Positions 1-8,424 of a stretch of DNA of 64,000 nucleotides are shown here, piece after piece. The notes beneath the pieces were generated by a model that was given only the letters and a program-made list of their open reading frames with translations, was not told where the DNA came from and made no database searches. Numbering within the stretch: the stretch's first letter is position 1; each line of letters begins with the position of its first letter. Origin of the DNA: CAVXFB01 sp963760935 (lineage in GTDB: Bacteria > Planctomycetota > Planctomycetia > Pirellulales > Thermoguttaceae). The DNA is taken from assembly GCA_963760935.1 (NCBI GenBank), contig CAVXFB010000002.1, positions 186,001-250,000 of the forward strand, read 5' to 3'. The translations under genes and the position numbers were made by a program.

Positions 1-327
1 CTCCCATATCGGTTCCATGAATTCAAAATCGAACTGGCAGGCCAGCGCATAACGGGTTGCCTGCGGCGGCACGCGAGTCAGCCCGCTCTGAAATGCGTTC
101 TCGACCCTGTGCTTCCAATCTTCCTTGATGCCCAACGGGCTGTTCTTCGCGGCCTCCATGTCCAGCAGCACAATGGCATTGGCCGATCGCGGCACGTGAT
201 TGACCAGCGTCTGAAACTCGTCGCCGGCCACGCCGCTCCGCGGTGCAACCGCAAGCGCACCCGCCGCGATCGCCCACATCAGACAGCATCGCAACGCAAA
301 TCTCCCCGCAACGATCTTGGTTCTCAT
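1..327 (-). CDS. Secreted protein of unknown function, N-terminal part only
   Basis: An open frame of 109 codons starts at ATG 327 and runs off the left edge without a stop. Residues 1-35 form a signal peptide (basic start MRTK, hydrophobic WAIAAGALAVA core, likely cleavage near GVAGDEF). The mature start reads as a segment of the type VPRSANAIVLLDMEAAKNS, which resembles the opening of secreted or membrane planctomycete proteins that begin with a 'probability/dominance'-style hydrophobic strand. I do not recognise the family firmly. A longer reading in another frame over the same bases is rejected because it lacks a signal peptide and is rich in Arg, Gly and Ser. Confidence 0.6.
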   Translation of the reverse strand, partial: MRTKIVAGRFALRCCLMWAIAAGALAVAPRSGVAGDEFQTLVNHVPRSANAIVLLDMEAAKNSPLGIKEDWKHRVENAFQSGLTRVPPQATRYALACQFDFEFMEPIWE

Positions 328-1000
328 GGATGCTACCTTTCGTGACCTTGAGGAACGCTGAAAGCGACGTCCGCCGGGCCCCGTCCGCGCAACTCGAACC
401 GCCCGAACTGGTTCTGCACAGTCGAGAAACCTGACTACTTTTGTAGCACAATTACCTGCCCCGCTCAAGCTGCCGCGACCAACAGCCCCAGAGAACAGCA
501 AAGTCCGGGGTCTGGTCCATTTTTCGGCTCATATCATACGGCGTTGGCCCTTACGTCTATATGGCGTGGCCCTTACCTCGACTCCGAAAACAGGGACCCG
601 ACCCCTTCGCGGCAGGACGTTGCAGTTCTCCTGGATTAATCGCCGAAGACGACGGCGAATGTCGGCAGCGGGGGCTTGCGGTCCAGGTTAGCGGGTTTTG
701 GGGAAGCAGTTTTTCGACGCCAATGGCGTCAGGTCAAGTTGTCGCTTGGGATTCTACCTCGCAATGGTTCCACTGAGAACTGGGGCGATCTTGCAGAAGG
801 AAGGCACAACCGATATAGTGAAAAATACCCCGATGGCCAAGATGTAAGCTCGGCCACCGGGGCTGGCGTGGAGCGGCAGGCGTATGGTCCACACGGCTAA
901 TGGAACCGCTGGCCAGGAGCGTCACTGCTGCCCCCAATTGCCACTCCCGCACTTCCGTTGCCTCATGGTGGTCGGAGTGCGGTTGCGTTGGTTTTTGTCA
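328..1000. other. Gene-free stretch
   Basis: No convincing gene on either strand. The short open frames here are arginine- and serine-rich shadows. The stretch holds one copy of a REP-like repeat (507-611) and otherwise nothing I can identify. Confidence 0.5.
507..611. repeat. REP-like repeat with inverted ends, copy 1
   Basis: The left end reads GGGGTCTGGTCC followed by ATTTTTCGGC. The right end reads GGACCCGACCCC followed by TTCGCG, so the outer 12 bases are near-perfect inverted repeats (11 of 12). A second copy with the same two ends lies at 7148-7252, where the left end is duplicated. The middle is not conserved between copies. Confidence 0.6.
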
Positions 1001-1241
1001 CTACTCTTCCGCTGGCGCAGTGCCCGCAGCCACCCGAATAGTGGGCTTTGTGCCCGGATTCTTTAGTTTTAGGCGGGCCGCTTTTTGCAACCGCGCCTGC
1101 TCCTTTTCTTCAAGGGCCAGGCGGGCAAACTTGGTGGCCTCGTCGATCAGCCCGGTAAAGCGGTAGATGCTGGTCTTCTGTCCGTGGTGCCGCTCGTCAA
1201 AACGATGCTCGACCTCGATCAAGCCAGCCTCCTTTAACCTA

Positions 1242-1265
1242 GTGGGCGTTCAAGGCTGAGTTGAC
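1242..1265 (+). repeat. IS630 left terminal inverted repeat
   Basis: Begins GTGGGCGTTCAAGGCTGAG. It matches the reverse complement of 2453-2476 at 17 of 24 positions, with blocks TTCAAG, CTGA and TTGA conserved. TA precedes it. Confidence 0.85.
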
Positions 1266-1326
1266 TTGTTTACTGTTTTCGATTATGCCTTCTCCTGTCT
1301 TGGATGATTCAAACAGGAGAGGGATT

Positions 1327-2468
1327 ATGGGCAAGGAAGCCAAGCACGTCGTTCGGCTGAAAGTCGAAGATCGAGAATGGTTGCAGTCGCTGCTGCGTAA
1401 GGGAGGCCAGAGCGAATCGCTCTTGAAACGGGCGCGAGTGTTGCTCAAGGCCGACCAGTCGCAGCAGGGGCCGGGGTGGAGCGACGAACGAATTGCCGAG
1501 TTTGCCGAGGTCGGGCTGTCTACGGTGTACCGTGTGCGGCAACGCTTTGTGGAAGACGGAGCGGCAGCGGCTGTCTGCCGCCAGAGGGCGGAAGGCCGAC
1601 AGTATCGCAAGTTGGACGGCGAACAAGAAGCGCGTCTGATAGCGTTGGCGTGCAGCCAAGCGCCGGAGGGCCGGAACCGTTGGACACTGCACCTGTTGGC
1701 CGACCGCTTGGTGGCCTTGCAAATCGTGGACGACATCAGCCATGAATGCGTACGTAGCACGCTTAAAAAAACGAACTTAAGCCTCACTTGAGAGAGCAAT
1801 GGGTGATTCCACCCCAGCAGAATGCCGACTTTGTGGCGGCGATGGAAGACGTGCTGGAGGTGTACAAGCGGCCCTATGATCCGCGACGGCCGCAAGTGTG
1901 TTTCGACGAGCAGAGCAAGCAGTTGGTGCGAGACACACGGCCTGTTTTGCCATGCGAGCCGGGACAACCACAACGGGTCGACTACGAGTACGAGCGAAAT
2001 GGCACGGCCAACTTGTTTATGTTTTTCGAGCCGTTGGGAGGCCAACGCCACGTTAAGGTGACTGATCGACGCACCAAGATTGACTTCGCCCAAGTGATTC
2101 GGGAGTTGGTGGACGAACACTATCCCGAGGCGGAAAAGATCGTGTTGGTGATGGACAACTTGAATACCCACAAGCCGGCGTCCCTGTACGAAGCGTTTGA
2201 GCCGGCCGAGGCGCGTCGGTTAGTTGAACGGCTGGAGATCCATTACACGCCGAAACATGGAAGCTGGCTGAACATGGCGGAGACGGAGTTGAGCATTCTC
2301 ACGAAACAATGCCTGGATCGTCGCATCCCCGATCAGCCCATGCTCATTCGGGAGGTAGCTGCTTGGGAAACGGATCGTAACGCCGCGGATTGTACCATCG
2401 ACTGGCGGTTCACGACTGACGACGCAAGGATCAAACTCAAACGCCTCTACCCATCAATTCAGGCTTGA
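1327..2468 (+). CDS. IS630-family transposase, two frames joined at an A7 run
   Basis: ATG 1327 follows a GGAGAGG ribosome binding site. Frame one (1327-1791, 154 residues) holds a helix-turn-helix DNA-binding region with ERIAEFAEVGLSTVYRVRQR. Frame two (to the stop at 2468) holds the DDE catalytic domain. A -1 shift at the seven-A run 1765-1771 restores the family sequence LKKNELKPHLREQW and gives a product of about 380 residues. In that numbering, probable catalytic acids are D194 (CFDEQSK), D277 (VLVMDNLNTH) and E319 (WLNMAETELS). The shift may be genuine slippage, as in many insertion sequences, or a missing A in the sequence. The stop codon lies inside the right terminal repeat. Confidence 0.88.
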
Positions 2469-2476
2469 AGAGGCAC
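2453..2476 (-). repeat. IS630 right terminal inverted repeat
   Basis: Read on the minus strand it begins GTGCCTCTTCAAGCCTGAA and pairs with 1242-1265. It is followed by the TA target duplication at 2477-2478. Confidence 0.85.
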
Positions 2477-2750
2477 TAGTAATTCGGCGCTGCACAGTGC
2501 TCGCGCTTTTCCTAATGCAAGCCGCAATTGTCTTGATCGCCGGGTGCGGCGGGTTGTCGGCACGCCACCAGTGCCGGGCCAATTGCAGCAGAATGTTCAT
2601 GTCCACTGGGTCGAGGCCGAGTGTCTCCTGGTGCTCCAAAATTGTGGACGGGATCATCGTCCAACCCGCCTCAACGAGTTCGACGCCCCATTTGGCCTCG
2701 TTCGCCCGTAACTTCTTCTGGTTAGAATGAACCTTTTGTGCCATCGCCAT

Positions 2751-3127
2751 GCCAACGCCCTCGATTGTTCACTGCCGCTCGTCCTCTCCATTTCAATATA
2801 CCGGTTTCGGATTCCCGATCAACACTTCACCGGGCAGCACGGTGACGTTTGGGGGCGCGTGTCCGTGCTACCGGGCCGGTAACGCCGATGCGGTGCAGCG
2901 GGGAAGCATGGGCGACTGACGAAGTAGTACACAGCGACGAAGTAGTACACAGCGATGTAGCGCAATATAACTAGACCAACTTAACGTGAGGGATGGATAC
3001 AGAAGAAGGGGGCCGCGCACCAATGCTGTACGGGTCCGCGAGCTTTCTTCGGAAATATGACGGAGGTTCGGCTTGGCTTAGCGGAGAGCCTGCAACAAGA
3101 ACAGCGCCGATGCTCGACGTTGCGGCG
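2751..3127. other. Gene-free stretch with an 18-bp tandem repeat
   Basis: No gene seen. Two exact adjacent copies of the unit GACGAAGTAGTACACAGC lie at 2918-2935 and 2936-2953, followed by a partial third start (GATGTAGC). The stretch lies upstream of the interrupted helix-turn-helix gene and downstream of the restriction-like gene, so it could carry the helix-turn-helix gene's control region. Confidence 0.5.
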
Positions 3128-4273
3128 TTATGCGGGAGGCATCGGTGTCAAATTGATTAAGCGATCAAGGAAGGCTTCGGCTTCTGCGACATCGACCAAT
3201 CCGCGATATGTCGCATTGAAGATGCTCGTCAGATCACCTGTCAACTGCGTTACGCCGCGCGAGTTGCGACCGGCCCAATGGAACTGGATGCGCGTAGCCC
3301 TAAGAATTGGGCGGTCCAACACTGACACGAGACGTGTGGACACTTGCCGCCCGTCCCGATCTATCCCCACGACGAAGAAGCAGAGCAAGATATTGCCTGC
3401 TGCTAGGACGCGCAGAACCTTGTCGATATTGTACGCCTTCGGATTGGACGCCAGGCCGAACACCTTGGTCTTGATGTCGATCCTTATTTCAACGCCAGAA
3501 GCGAGGGTCCGCGTCAAATCGTGGAGAGTGTGGACGTTCTCGGCGTCGGTGATTATCTGCTCGATCCGATTACCTCGTTCGTTGATGTTATCGGTCTGCG
3601 CGGCTTGCAAGATCGCCTCACTTCGCGTCGCTACACCCGCCGACAATTCACGTTCAAGTCCCAGATACTCTGAACTGCTTACAACTGTTTGCGCGAGCTT
3701 GGCAGCAGCCAGGATTCTACGTCGTTCATCCGTGCTCGGCTCAAACCTAACCCCAGTCGCAGCTATCGCATTGGTTCGCTCAACAAGTCGTGCTAAGTTC
3801 TCCGCCCACGTAAAACCTTGATGGATGGCGAAGAGGTTGTCGAAATTCGCAGGTACGTTTTCAACGCCCTCGTAGTTACGGAGAATGTCGTGCCCGAGGA
3901 TGCTGCCCCGGATATTGTCGATTCTAAGTTGGTGTGAACTGTGGCTGACCTTCTTCAAGCACGTGGTGTTCGCAAGAAGCGGCTGGATGCCATGCGGGCG
4001 TACCACACATACGACAAAAGGCCGGTGGTCGTACTTCTTGATCGCCGACAGGGAAATCACAACATTTGAGAAAGAAGCCCCGCTCGCCGTCGAGAAGCGA
4101 ATCGAGAAGTCTGGTCCGGTGTAGACCGACCGCTCCTTCACTAGGGCGAAGTAATTGGCCGTGGCTTTGGCGAGAGCGTCCTTTGCGCAGCCAGGATGCT
4201 CCTGACTGTATTGGCGCAGAAACGCCACGAGTTCGGAAACTGGGTTGGTGCTAGCGTGCTTCTCGCCTTCCAT
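3128..4273 (-). CDS. Putative type II restriction endonuclease
   Basis: 381 residues, no signal peptide or membrane segment. Residues 261-270 read VEIRIDIKTK, a beta strand ending in D-I-K, which fits the second half of a PD-(D/E)XK nuclease core (EcoRV uses the same DIK form). The acidic residue that would complete the active site could be in the helix-rich segment around 236-252. The gene lies 72 bp downstream of a DNA methyltransferase on the same strand, the usual arrangement of a restriction-modification pair. Overall sequence is not one I recognise, so the nuclease call rests on context plus the DIK motif. Confidence 0.6.
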   Translation of the reverse strand: MEGEKHASTNPVSELVAFLRQYSQEHPGCAKDALAKATANYFALVKERSVYTGPDFSIRFSTASGASFSNVVISLSAIKKYDHRPFVVCVVRPHGIQPLLANTTCLKKVSHSSHQLRIDNIRGSILGHDILRNYEGVENVPANFDNLFAIHQGFTWAENLARLVERTNAIAATGVRFEPSTDERRRILAAAKLAQTVVSSSEYLGLERELSAGVATRSEAILQAAQTDNINERGNRIEQIITDAENVHTLHDLTRTLASGVEIRIDIKTKVFGLASNPKAYNIDKVLRVLAAGNILLCFFVVGIDRDGRQVSTRLVSVLDRPILRATRIQFHWAGRNSRGVTQLTGDLTSIFNATYRGLVDVAEAEAFLDRLINLTPMPPA

Positions 4274-4345
4274 GACGAGTCGGACTGTAGCGAAAAGCGC
4301 CCCTCGCTACCAGGCCAATTGTTGCGGCGAAAAAAGGTAGTCTGC

Positions 4346-5332
4346 TTAAAATAAGAGGGACGCGGTTTGGGCGCGTTTCGCCCCCCTGCGCTGTAAAGCG
4401 AGCGTATTGCGTTCCCAGAAGAGACCATCAGAGAATCCTTGAATCCCCGTTTCGGTGTCCGCTATCTCAAGCCGTTTGGAAGCCAGCAGGGCGTAGGTTT
4501 CGTCGCACTCAATTCCCAAAAACCGCCGCCCTAGTTTCTTTGCCACAACTGAGGTTGTCCCGCTGCCAAGAAAAGGATCCAGCACGAAGTCACCGCGATT
4601 GGTGCTGGCAAGAATTAGCTTCGCCACCAGTTTTTCACTCTTCTGCGTAGGATGATCTGTATTTTCCGGCATGGACCAGAAGGGAATCGTGATGTCGGTC
4701 CAGAAATTTGACGGATGCGTGTCACGGTATCCACCGTTCTCCGACTTGACCCAATCCTTCGGGGAACCGTTTGAGTCCGTGTAGGGCGCAATTACTTTTC
4801 TCCTCAGCTTGACCGCATCGACGTTGAACGTGTACTCCTCCGACATCGTGCAGTACCAAATATCCTCGCTCGCGTTCTTCCAATTCCGTCTGGCCCCCCT
4901 CCCTTTTTCTCGTTCCCAAGATATTCGATTTCGTACAACTAGGTGATTCGCAGCAGCCGAGAAGACGGACACGGATGTTAGCCAATCCCCGCAGATATAG
5001 ACCGTCGCAGTCGGTTTCAGTAAGGGAATCAGAAGTACGAGGATATCGTTCAGCCATGCCGTGTACTCGCAAACGTCCTTCCGCGAGAACCGCTTGCCGT
5101 TGAACTCCTTGTCGAGGTTGTAGGGCGGGTCCAAGAAGAGCAGATCAACATGGTTGCCCGGAAGCAAACCCACCCAATCACGAAGATCGCCAAGGATCGT
5201 CCCTTCGCGAGGCTTGTCGAGTGCGGTGGGCGGGCGTTCGACGATCAGTGTGGATAGCAAATGTGCGCGTTCCTCGGGGCAGACCGTTAGCGTGCGATTT
5301 CGCGGCGCTCGCTTCTTTGAGTCGCGTGTCAT
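4346..5332 (-). CDS. Site-specific DNA methyltransferase (beta class)
   Basis: 328 residues from ATG 5332, chosen because it overlaps the upstream stop as ATGA. The catalytic motif DPPYN is at about residue 68 and the AdoMet-binding motif DPFLGSGTT at about 252, so the order is catalytic motif first, the beta class of amino-methyltransferases. DPPY is more typical of N6-adenine than N4-cytosine enzymes. The HPTQKS motif (about 226-232) is also typical. Aspartate-containing motifs and the C-terminal FLGIECDE complete the fold. It protects host DNA from the neighbouring putative nuclease. The target sequence cannot be read from the protein. Confidence 0.9.
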   Translation of the reverse strand: MTRDSKKRAPRNRTLTVCPEERAHLLSTLIVERPPTALDKPREGTILGDLRDWVGLLPGNHVDLLFLDPPYNLDKEFNGKRFSRKDVCEYTAWLNDILVLLIPLLKPTATVYICGDWLTSVSVFSAAANHLVVRNRISWEREKGRGARRNWKNASEDIWYCTMSEEYTFNVDAVKLRRKVIAPYTDSNGSPKDWVKSENGGYRDTHPSNFWTDITIPFWSMPENTDHPTQKSEKLVAKLILASTNRGDFVLDPFLGSGTTSVVAKKLGRRFLGIECDETYALLASKRLEIADTETGIQGFSDGLFWERNTLALQRRGAKRAQTASLLF

Positions 5333-5553
5333 TCCTGACCTCTCTGACATACCGGCTCTACCTGTGAACTTGGACGCTGCTCCCGGCGCAACTTCTTCTG
5401 GGCCGCTAGCAAGAGTATTCCCCTTGCCCACGCTGCCATGCCCTCTGGCACATCGCTAGTCGCTTCCACAATTAACCGCTTCTGGTCATCCGTCAGCGGG
5501 ATGCGGAGATCAGTCGCCATGCGCAAGCGCGGCTCTTTCGGTCGTCTCGCCAT
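5329..5553 (-). CDS. Small protein translationally coupled to the methyltransferase
   Basis: 74 residues from ATG 5553 (MARRPKEP...). The segment LRIPLTDDQKRLIVEATSD followed by a helix ending ARGILLLAAQKKL resembles ribbon-helix-helix/DUF1778-like small DNA-binding proteins. Its stop overlaps the methyltransferase start (ATGA at 5332-5329), so the two are co-translated. It could be a transcriptional controller of the restriction-modification operon or an antitoxin-like protein. An upstream in-frame ATG at 5649 exists, but the extension is low in conserved character. Confidence 0.55.
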   Translation of the reverse strand: MARRPKEPRLRMATDLRIPLTDDQKRLIVEATSDVPEGMAAWARGILLLAAQKKLRREQRPSSQVEPVCQRGQE

Positions 5554-5764
5554 GCAATTACTGTAGACAACTTTTTCCAAGACATCAAGATGGAACTGAG
5601 TCGGACGATGCGTGTTCTCGATATGCTGGCTGCCATTCGCGTGTGGCACAAATTCCGCAATACGTTACGTAAGTTGCCCCATGCGCCATCACGGGAACAC
5701 CGAATGGCGGCGGCAAAAAATTGGAGGAATGGCTGCCTCCACTTTTTCAGACCATTAGCGAAAT

Positions 5765-5801
5765 AAAAAAGCCTTGCGTAACTCGTTGCTACGTAAGGCT
5801 T
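5765..5801 (-). terminator. Rho-independent terminator of tRNA-Ala
   Basis: On the minus strand an 11-bp stem (AGCCTTACGTA against TACGCAAGGCT, one mismatch) closes a 9-base loop and is followed by six T residues. It begins 8 bases after the tRNA 3' end. Confidence 0.85.
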
Positions 5802-5808
5802 CTGTGAG

Positions 5809-5881
5809 TGGAGGATAGGGGGCTCGAACCCCTGACCTCTAGCATGCCATGCTAGCGCTCTCCCAATTGAGCTAATCCCCC
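5809..5881 (-). tRNA. tRNA-Ala (anticodon GGC)
   Basis: 73 bases fold as a complete cloverleaf. The acceptor arm GGGGGAT pairs with ATCCTCC (one G-U pair), the D-arm contains AGCTCA, the anticodon stem CTAGC/GCTAG encloses loop ATGGCAT (anticodon GGC, reading GCC/GCU), and the T-arm contains GGTTCGAGCC. The 3' CCA is not encoded (the genome reads CTC after A73), so CCA must be added by nucleotidyltransferase. Confidence 0.95.
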
Positions 5882-6368
5882 GCAGCCGTAATGGCCAGCG
5901 GCCGCCACGGCGCAGACCCGTACATTATCGGCGCGAGGCCCTAATGTCAAGCGGCCGATCGCTCTCGATGCCGAATGGGGCGAATGCAGCAACTTTACGC
6001 CCCATACGAACCCACCTCAAAAAGCAACATCATCCTCGGGCAAACCGAGGGAGCTGCTGAACGCTAATCGTCACCGATCGACGCTAAGTCACGCAATCAG
6101 CAGAGATTAGTGAGAATCAGTGTTCTCTTCTAACTCCCCTTCGAGCAAGCATGTAGGCACTCATTTCCTTACGTTGGTTCGCATGGGATGCAGCAACGTT
6201 ACGCCCCCCCAAATCACGGCCCGGGGCCGCCAATTCCCGAATTTCCCGGCTTTACACTGTCGCCAAGCCTGGGTATGCTTCGCCGCCGAACGAGTGATTA
6301 GTGGCTAGTGGTTAGTGGCGAGGGGCGAGTGGTTCGTGGTCGGATCCATCAAGCGGTGAGGTGTGCCA
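5882..6368. other. Gene-free stretch with small hairpin
   Basis: No convincing gene. A hairpin with 8-bp arms ATGGGGCG and CGCCCCAT lies near 5974-6004. The loop sequence ATGCAGCAAC recurs near 6188 in a similar setting, also followed by TTACGCCCC. The promoter of the tRNA should lie here, just above 5881, but I cannot assign boxes with confidence. Confidence 0.4.
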
Positions 6369-7139
6369 ATGGCAATCGTCCGATTCGTGTTGAGTTCTCT
6401 GGCAGCGGCCGTCGCGATCGTCGCCGCTACTACGGCTGCGACGTCGGCCGAGGATTTTCGCGTCGAGAATCGGGTCTATGTCGCCGACCAGAAGCAGCCG
6501 CTCAGCCGCAGCACCACGATCTTTCATGGCAACATGGTGTACGACTGCCTGGCCGCGCCGGCCGAAACAGTGGTGTTCGACAAGGCGGCCGGGCGCTTCA
6601 TCCTCCTAGACCTGACGCGCCAGTTGCGCTGCGAACTCTCGACCAGCGACGTGACCACGTTTGTCGACCAGCTACAGTCGCTGGCCGCCAAGAGCAAGGA
6701 TCCGGCGGCGAAGTTCCTGGCCGACCCAAAGTTCGACGAGCATTCGGACAATGGCGATGAGCTGACGCTGGCCAGCCCGTGGGTAACGTATCGCGTGACC
6801 ATGTCGCGCGAGGCCGATCGCAACGTGGTCGACCAGTATCGCGACTCGTGCGATTGGTATGCTCGGCTCAATGCCCTGTTGGTCCCCGGCTCGCGGCCGC
6901 CGCAGGGACGGCTAAAGCTCGATGCGGCGCTCGCCGCGCGTCAAGCCACGGCATCGCGCACGGTGCTGACCATCGCCTCGGGCAAAGGCGGAAAGCAAAA
7001 GACGGTCGTTCGCAGCGAACACGAGTTGATTCGCCCGCTGGAACAGACCGACCTGGAGCAGGTCGCCCGGACGCGCGAATCGATGGATCAGTTCAAGCTG
7101 GTCAGCTTCGACCAATATCGCAGCGTCGAGCGGCGCTGA
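6369..7139 (+). CDS. Secreted hypothetical protein
   Basis: 256 residues from ATG 6369 (GTG 6363 is an alternative two codons upstream; a GGTGAGG ribosome binding site precedes both). Residues 1-28 form a signal peptide with AAAVAIVAATTAATSA and likely cleavage before EDFRVEN. The mature part has alternating strands (RVYVADQKQPLSRSTTIFHG, YDCLAAPAETVVFD) with no motif I recognise. This resembles secreted planctomycete proteins of unknown role. It is flanked by repeats on both sides and probably monocistronic. Confidence 0.75.
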   Translation: MAIVRFVLSSLAAAVAIVAATTAATSAEDFRVENRVYVADQKQPLSRSTTIFHGNMVYDCLAAPAETVVFDKAAGRFILLDLTRQLRCELSTSDVTTFVDQLQSLAAKSKDPAAKFLADPKFDEHSDNGDELTLASPWVTYRVTMSREADRNVVDQYRDSCDWYARLNALLVPGSRPPQGRLKLDAALAARQATASRTVLTIASGKGGKQKTVVRSEHELIRPLEQTDLEQVARTRESMDQFKLVSFDQYRSVERR

Positions 7140-7147
7140 GCATCTTC

Positions 7148-7252
7148 GGGGTCTGATCCATTTTTCGGCCGGGGTCTGGTCCATTTTTCGGCGCGTTGGT
7201 ATGGCGACGGCCGCTGCGCCCGGTCCGACAACATGGACCTGACCCCTTCGCG
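7148..7252. repeat. REP-like repeat with inverted ends, copy 2
   Basis: Two successive left ends (7148 and 7171, GGGGTCTG(A/G)TCC then ATTTTTCGGC) precede one right end (GGACCTGACCCC then TTCGCG). Same family as 507-611. Terminal bases of left and right ends are inverted repeats. It sits directly after the stop of the secreted hypothetical gene. Confidence 0.6.
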
Positions 7253-7458
7253 TGGGATGCCGTTTAGCTGCCGCCGGTACGGCGGCTTTGCAGCAGGACC
7301 GACGTTCCGTCGGCCGCTAAACCGGTGCGACATTTTGCGGTCGGCGTACGAACCGCCATACTCCCTTACTGCCCCCTTTCGCATCGCAAGCTTGCGACCG
7401 CTCGCGGGCGCCGCTATGCTGAAATCACGCCTTCGGCCGCCCGCCTCGGAGTCCCGCC

Positions 7459-8424
7459 ATGCACTATCGATCGATCCTGTTGCCCGCTCTGCTTGCTGTT
7501 GCGTCCTTGTTTGCGAGCCGCGCCTGTGCGGCAGAAATCACCGTCGAACGCTCGGAAAACGGGGCTGTGGTCAAGATCGATGGCCAGTTCTTCACCGAGT
7601 ATCTGACTCGCTCGGGCACGAAGCCGATCCTGTGGCCGATCATTGGCCCGACCGGCAAGGCGATGACCCGCGATTACCCCATGCGCGAGCACACCGATGA
7701 AGCGAAAGACCATCCCCATCAGCGGTCGCTGTGGTTTAGCCACGGCAATGTGAACGGCGTGAATTTCTGGACTGAGCCGGCCAGCATGCCGAAGGGCGGC
7801 ATCGGCGGCGTGATTGAACACGTCAAGTTCCTGAAGCTTGCCAGCGGCAAACCGGCGTTGATCGTGACGCAAAACAATTGGATCGGCCAGGACGGCAAAA
7901 AGATCTGCCAAGACCGGCGAACCCTACGTTTCGACACGGACGGCGATGCTCGCTGGATCGACTTTGACGTCGACGTGCGGGCGACCGACGGCCCGGTCAC
8001 ATTTGCCGACGACAAGGAAGGCTGCTTCGGAGTGCGCGTGGCACAGTCGATGTGCGTCGATGCCAAGCAAGGGGGCAAGATCATCAACAGTCACCAGCAG
8101 ACCGACGCCGACGCCTGGGGCAAGGCCGCGCCCTGGGTCGACTACCATGGACCGGTAAACGGCCAGACCGTCGGCATCGCCATCTTCAATCATCCCAGCA
8201 GCTTCCGCTATCCAACCTACTGGCACGTAAGAACGTACGGACTGTTTGCGGCCAATCCGTTCGCGCTGCACGCGTTCACACGGGCCAAGCCGGGCAGCGG
8301 AGCCTACACGCTTCCAGCGGGCCAAACCATGTCGTTTCGCTACCGCGTATTTCTTCATCGCGGTGACGAAAAATCTGGCAAGATTGCCGAGGCGTTCGCT
8401 ATTTATGCCAAAGAAGCAAGATAG
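7459..8424 (+). CDS. Secreted PmoA/DUF6807-family protein
   Basis: 321 residues with a signal peptide (residues 1-24, ALLAVASLFASRACA, cleavage before AEITVER). The segment with KPILWPIIGPTGKAMTRDYP, then HPHQRSLWFSHGNVNGVNFW, and later WVDYHGPVNGQTVGIAIFNHP is the signature of the DUF6807 family that databases often label 'PmoA', a beta-rich secreted family abundant in planctomycetes. The biochemical role is not known; the methane-oxygenase label is misleading. The C-terminal part (YRVFLHRGDE) matches the family end, so it looks full length. Confidence 0.85.
   Translation: MHYRSILLPALLAVASLFASRACAAEITVERSENGAVVKIDGQFFTEYLTRSGTKPILWPIIGPTGKAMTRDYPMREHTDEAKDHPHQRSLWFSHGNVNGVNFWTEPASMPKGGIGGVIEHVKFLKLASGKPALIVTQNNWIGQDGKKICQDRRTLRFDTDGDARWIDFDVDVRATDGPVTFADDKEGCFGVRVAQSMCVDAKQGGKIINSHQQTDADAWGKAAPWVDYHGPVNGQTVGIAIFNHPSSFRYPTYWHVRTYGLFAANPFALHAFTRAKPGSGAYTLPAGQTMSFRYRVFLHRGDEKSGKIAEAFAIYAKEAR

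Larger units (their letters stand above)
1242..2476 (+). mobile_element. IS630-family insertion sequence (1235 bp)
   Basis: The element is bounded by imperfect 24-bp terminal inverted repeats (17 of 24 matching) and flanked by the dinucleotide TA at 1240-1241 and 2477-2478, the target duplication expected for the IS630/Tc1-mariner superfamily. It carries one transposase in two overlapping frames. Its boundaries are confirmed independently because excision restores the helix-turn-helix gene on the other strand. Confidence 0.9.
1001..2750 (-). pseudogene. Helix-turn-helix protein gene interrupted by IS630
   Basis: The 5' part runs from ATG 2750 to 2477 (91 codons) and the 3' part from 1239 to the stop at 1001. 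Removing the insertion and one TA copy joins them in frame with no change, giving 170 residues. The joined protein has a helix-turn-helix around residues 72-95 (IKTIAACIRKSASTVQRRI), then the wing-like segment RLKEAGLIEVEHRF and a basic Ala/Lys-rich tail. This is the layout of winged-helix DNA-binding proteins of the kind found in plasmid or phage replication and regulation. Function is not known. The intact frame on both sides shows a recent insertion. Confidence 0.75.

Noticed and set aside
23..451. Minus-strand open frame of 142 residues
   Set aside because: It is a shadow of the partial secreted protein starting at 327. It lacks a signal peptide and has Arg/Gly/Ser-rich composition.
1239..2171. 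Minus-strand open frame across the IS630 element
   Set aside because: Antisense to the transposase; no family resemblance and it crosses the terminal repeat.
3057..3821. Plus-strand frame of 254 residues opposite the restriction-like gene
   Set aside because: Antisense shadow, rich in Ser/Arg/Thr; the minus frame has structured sequence and genetic context.
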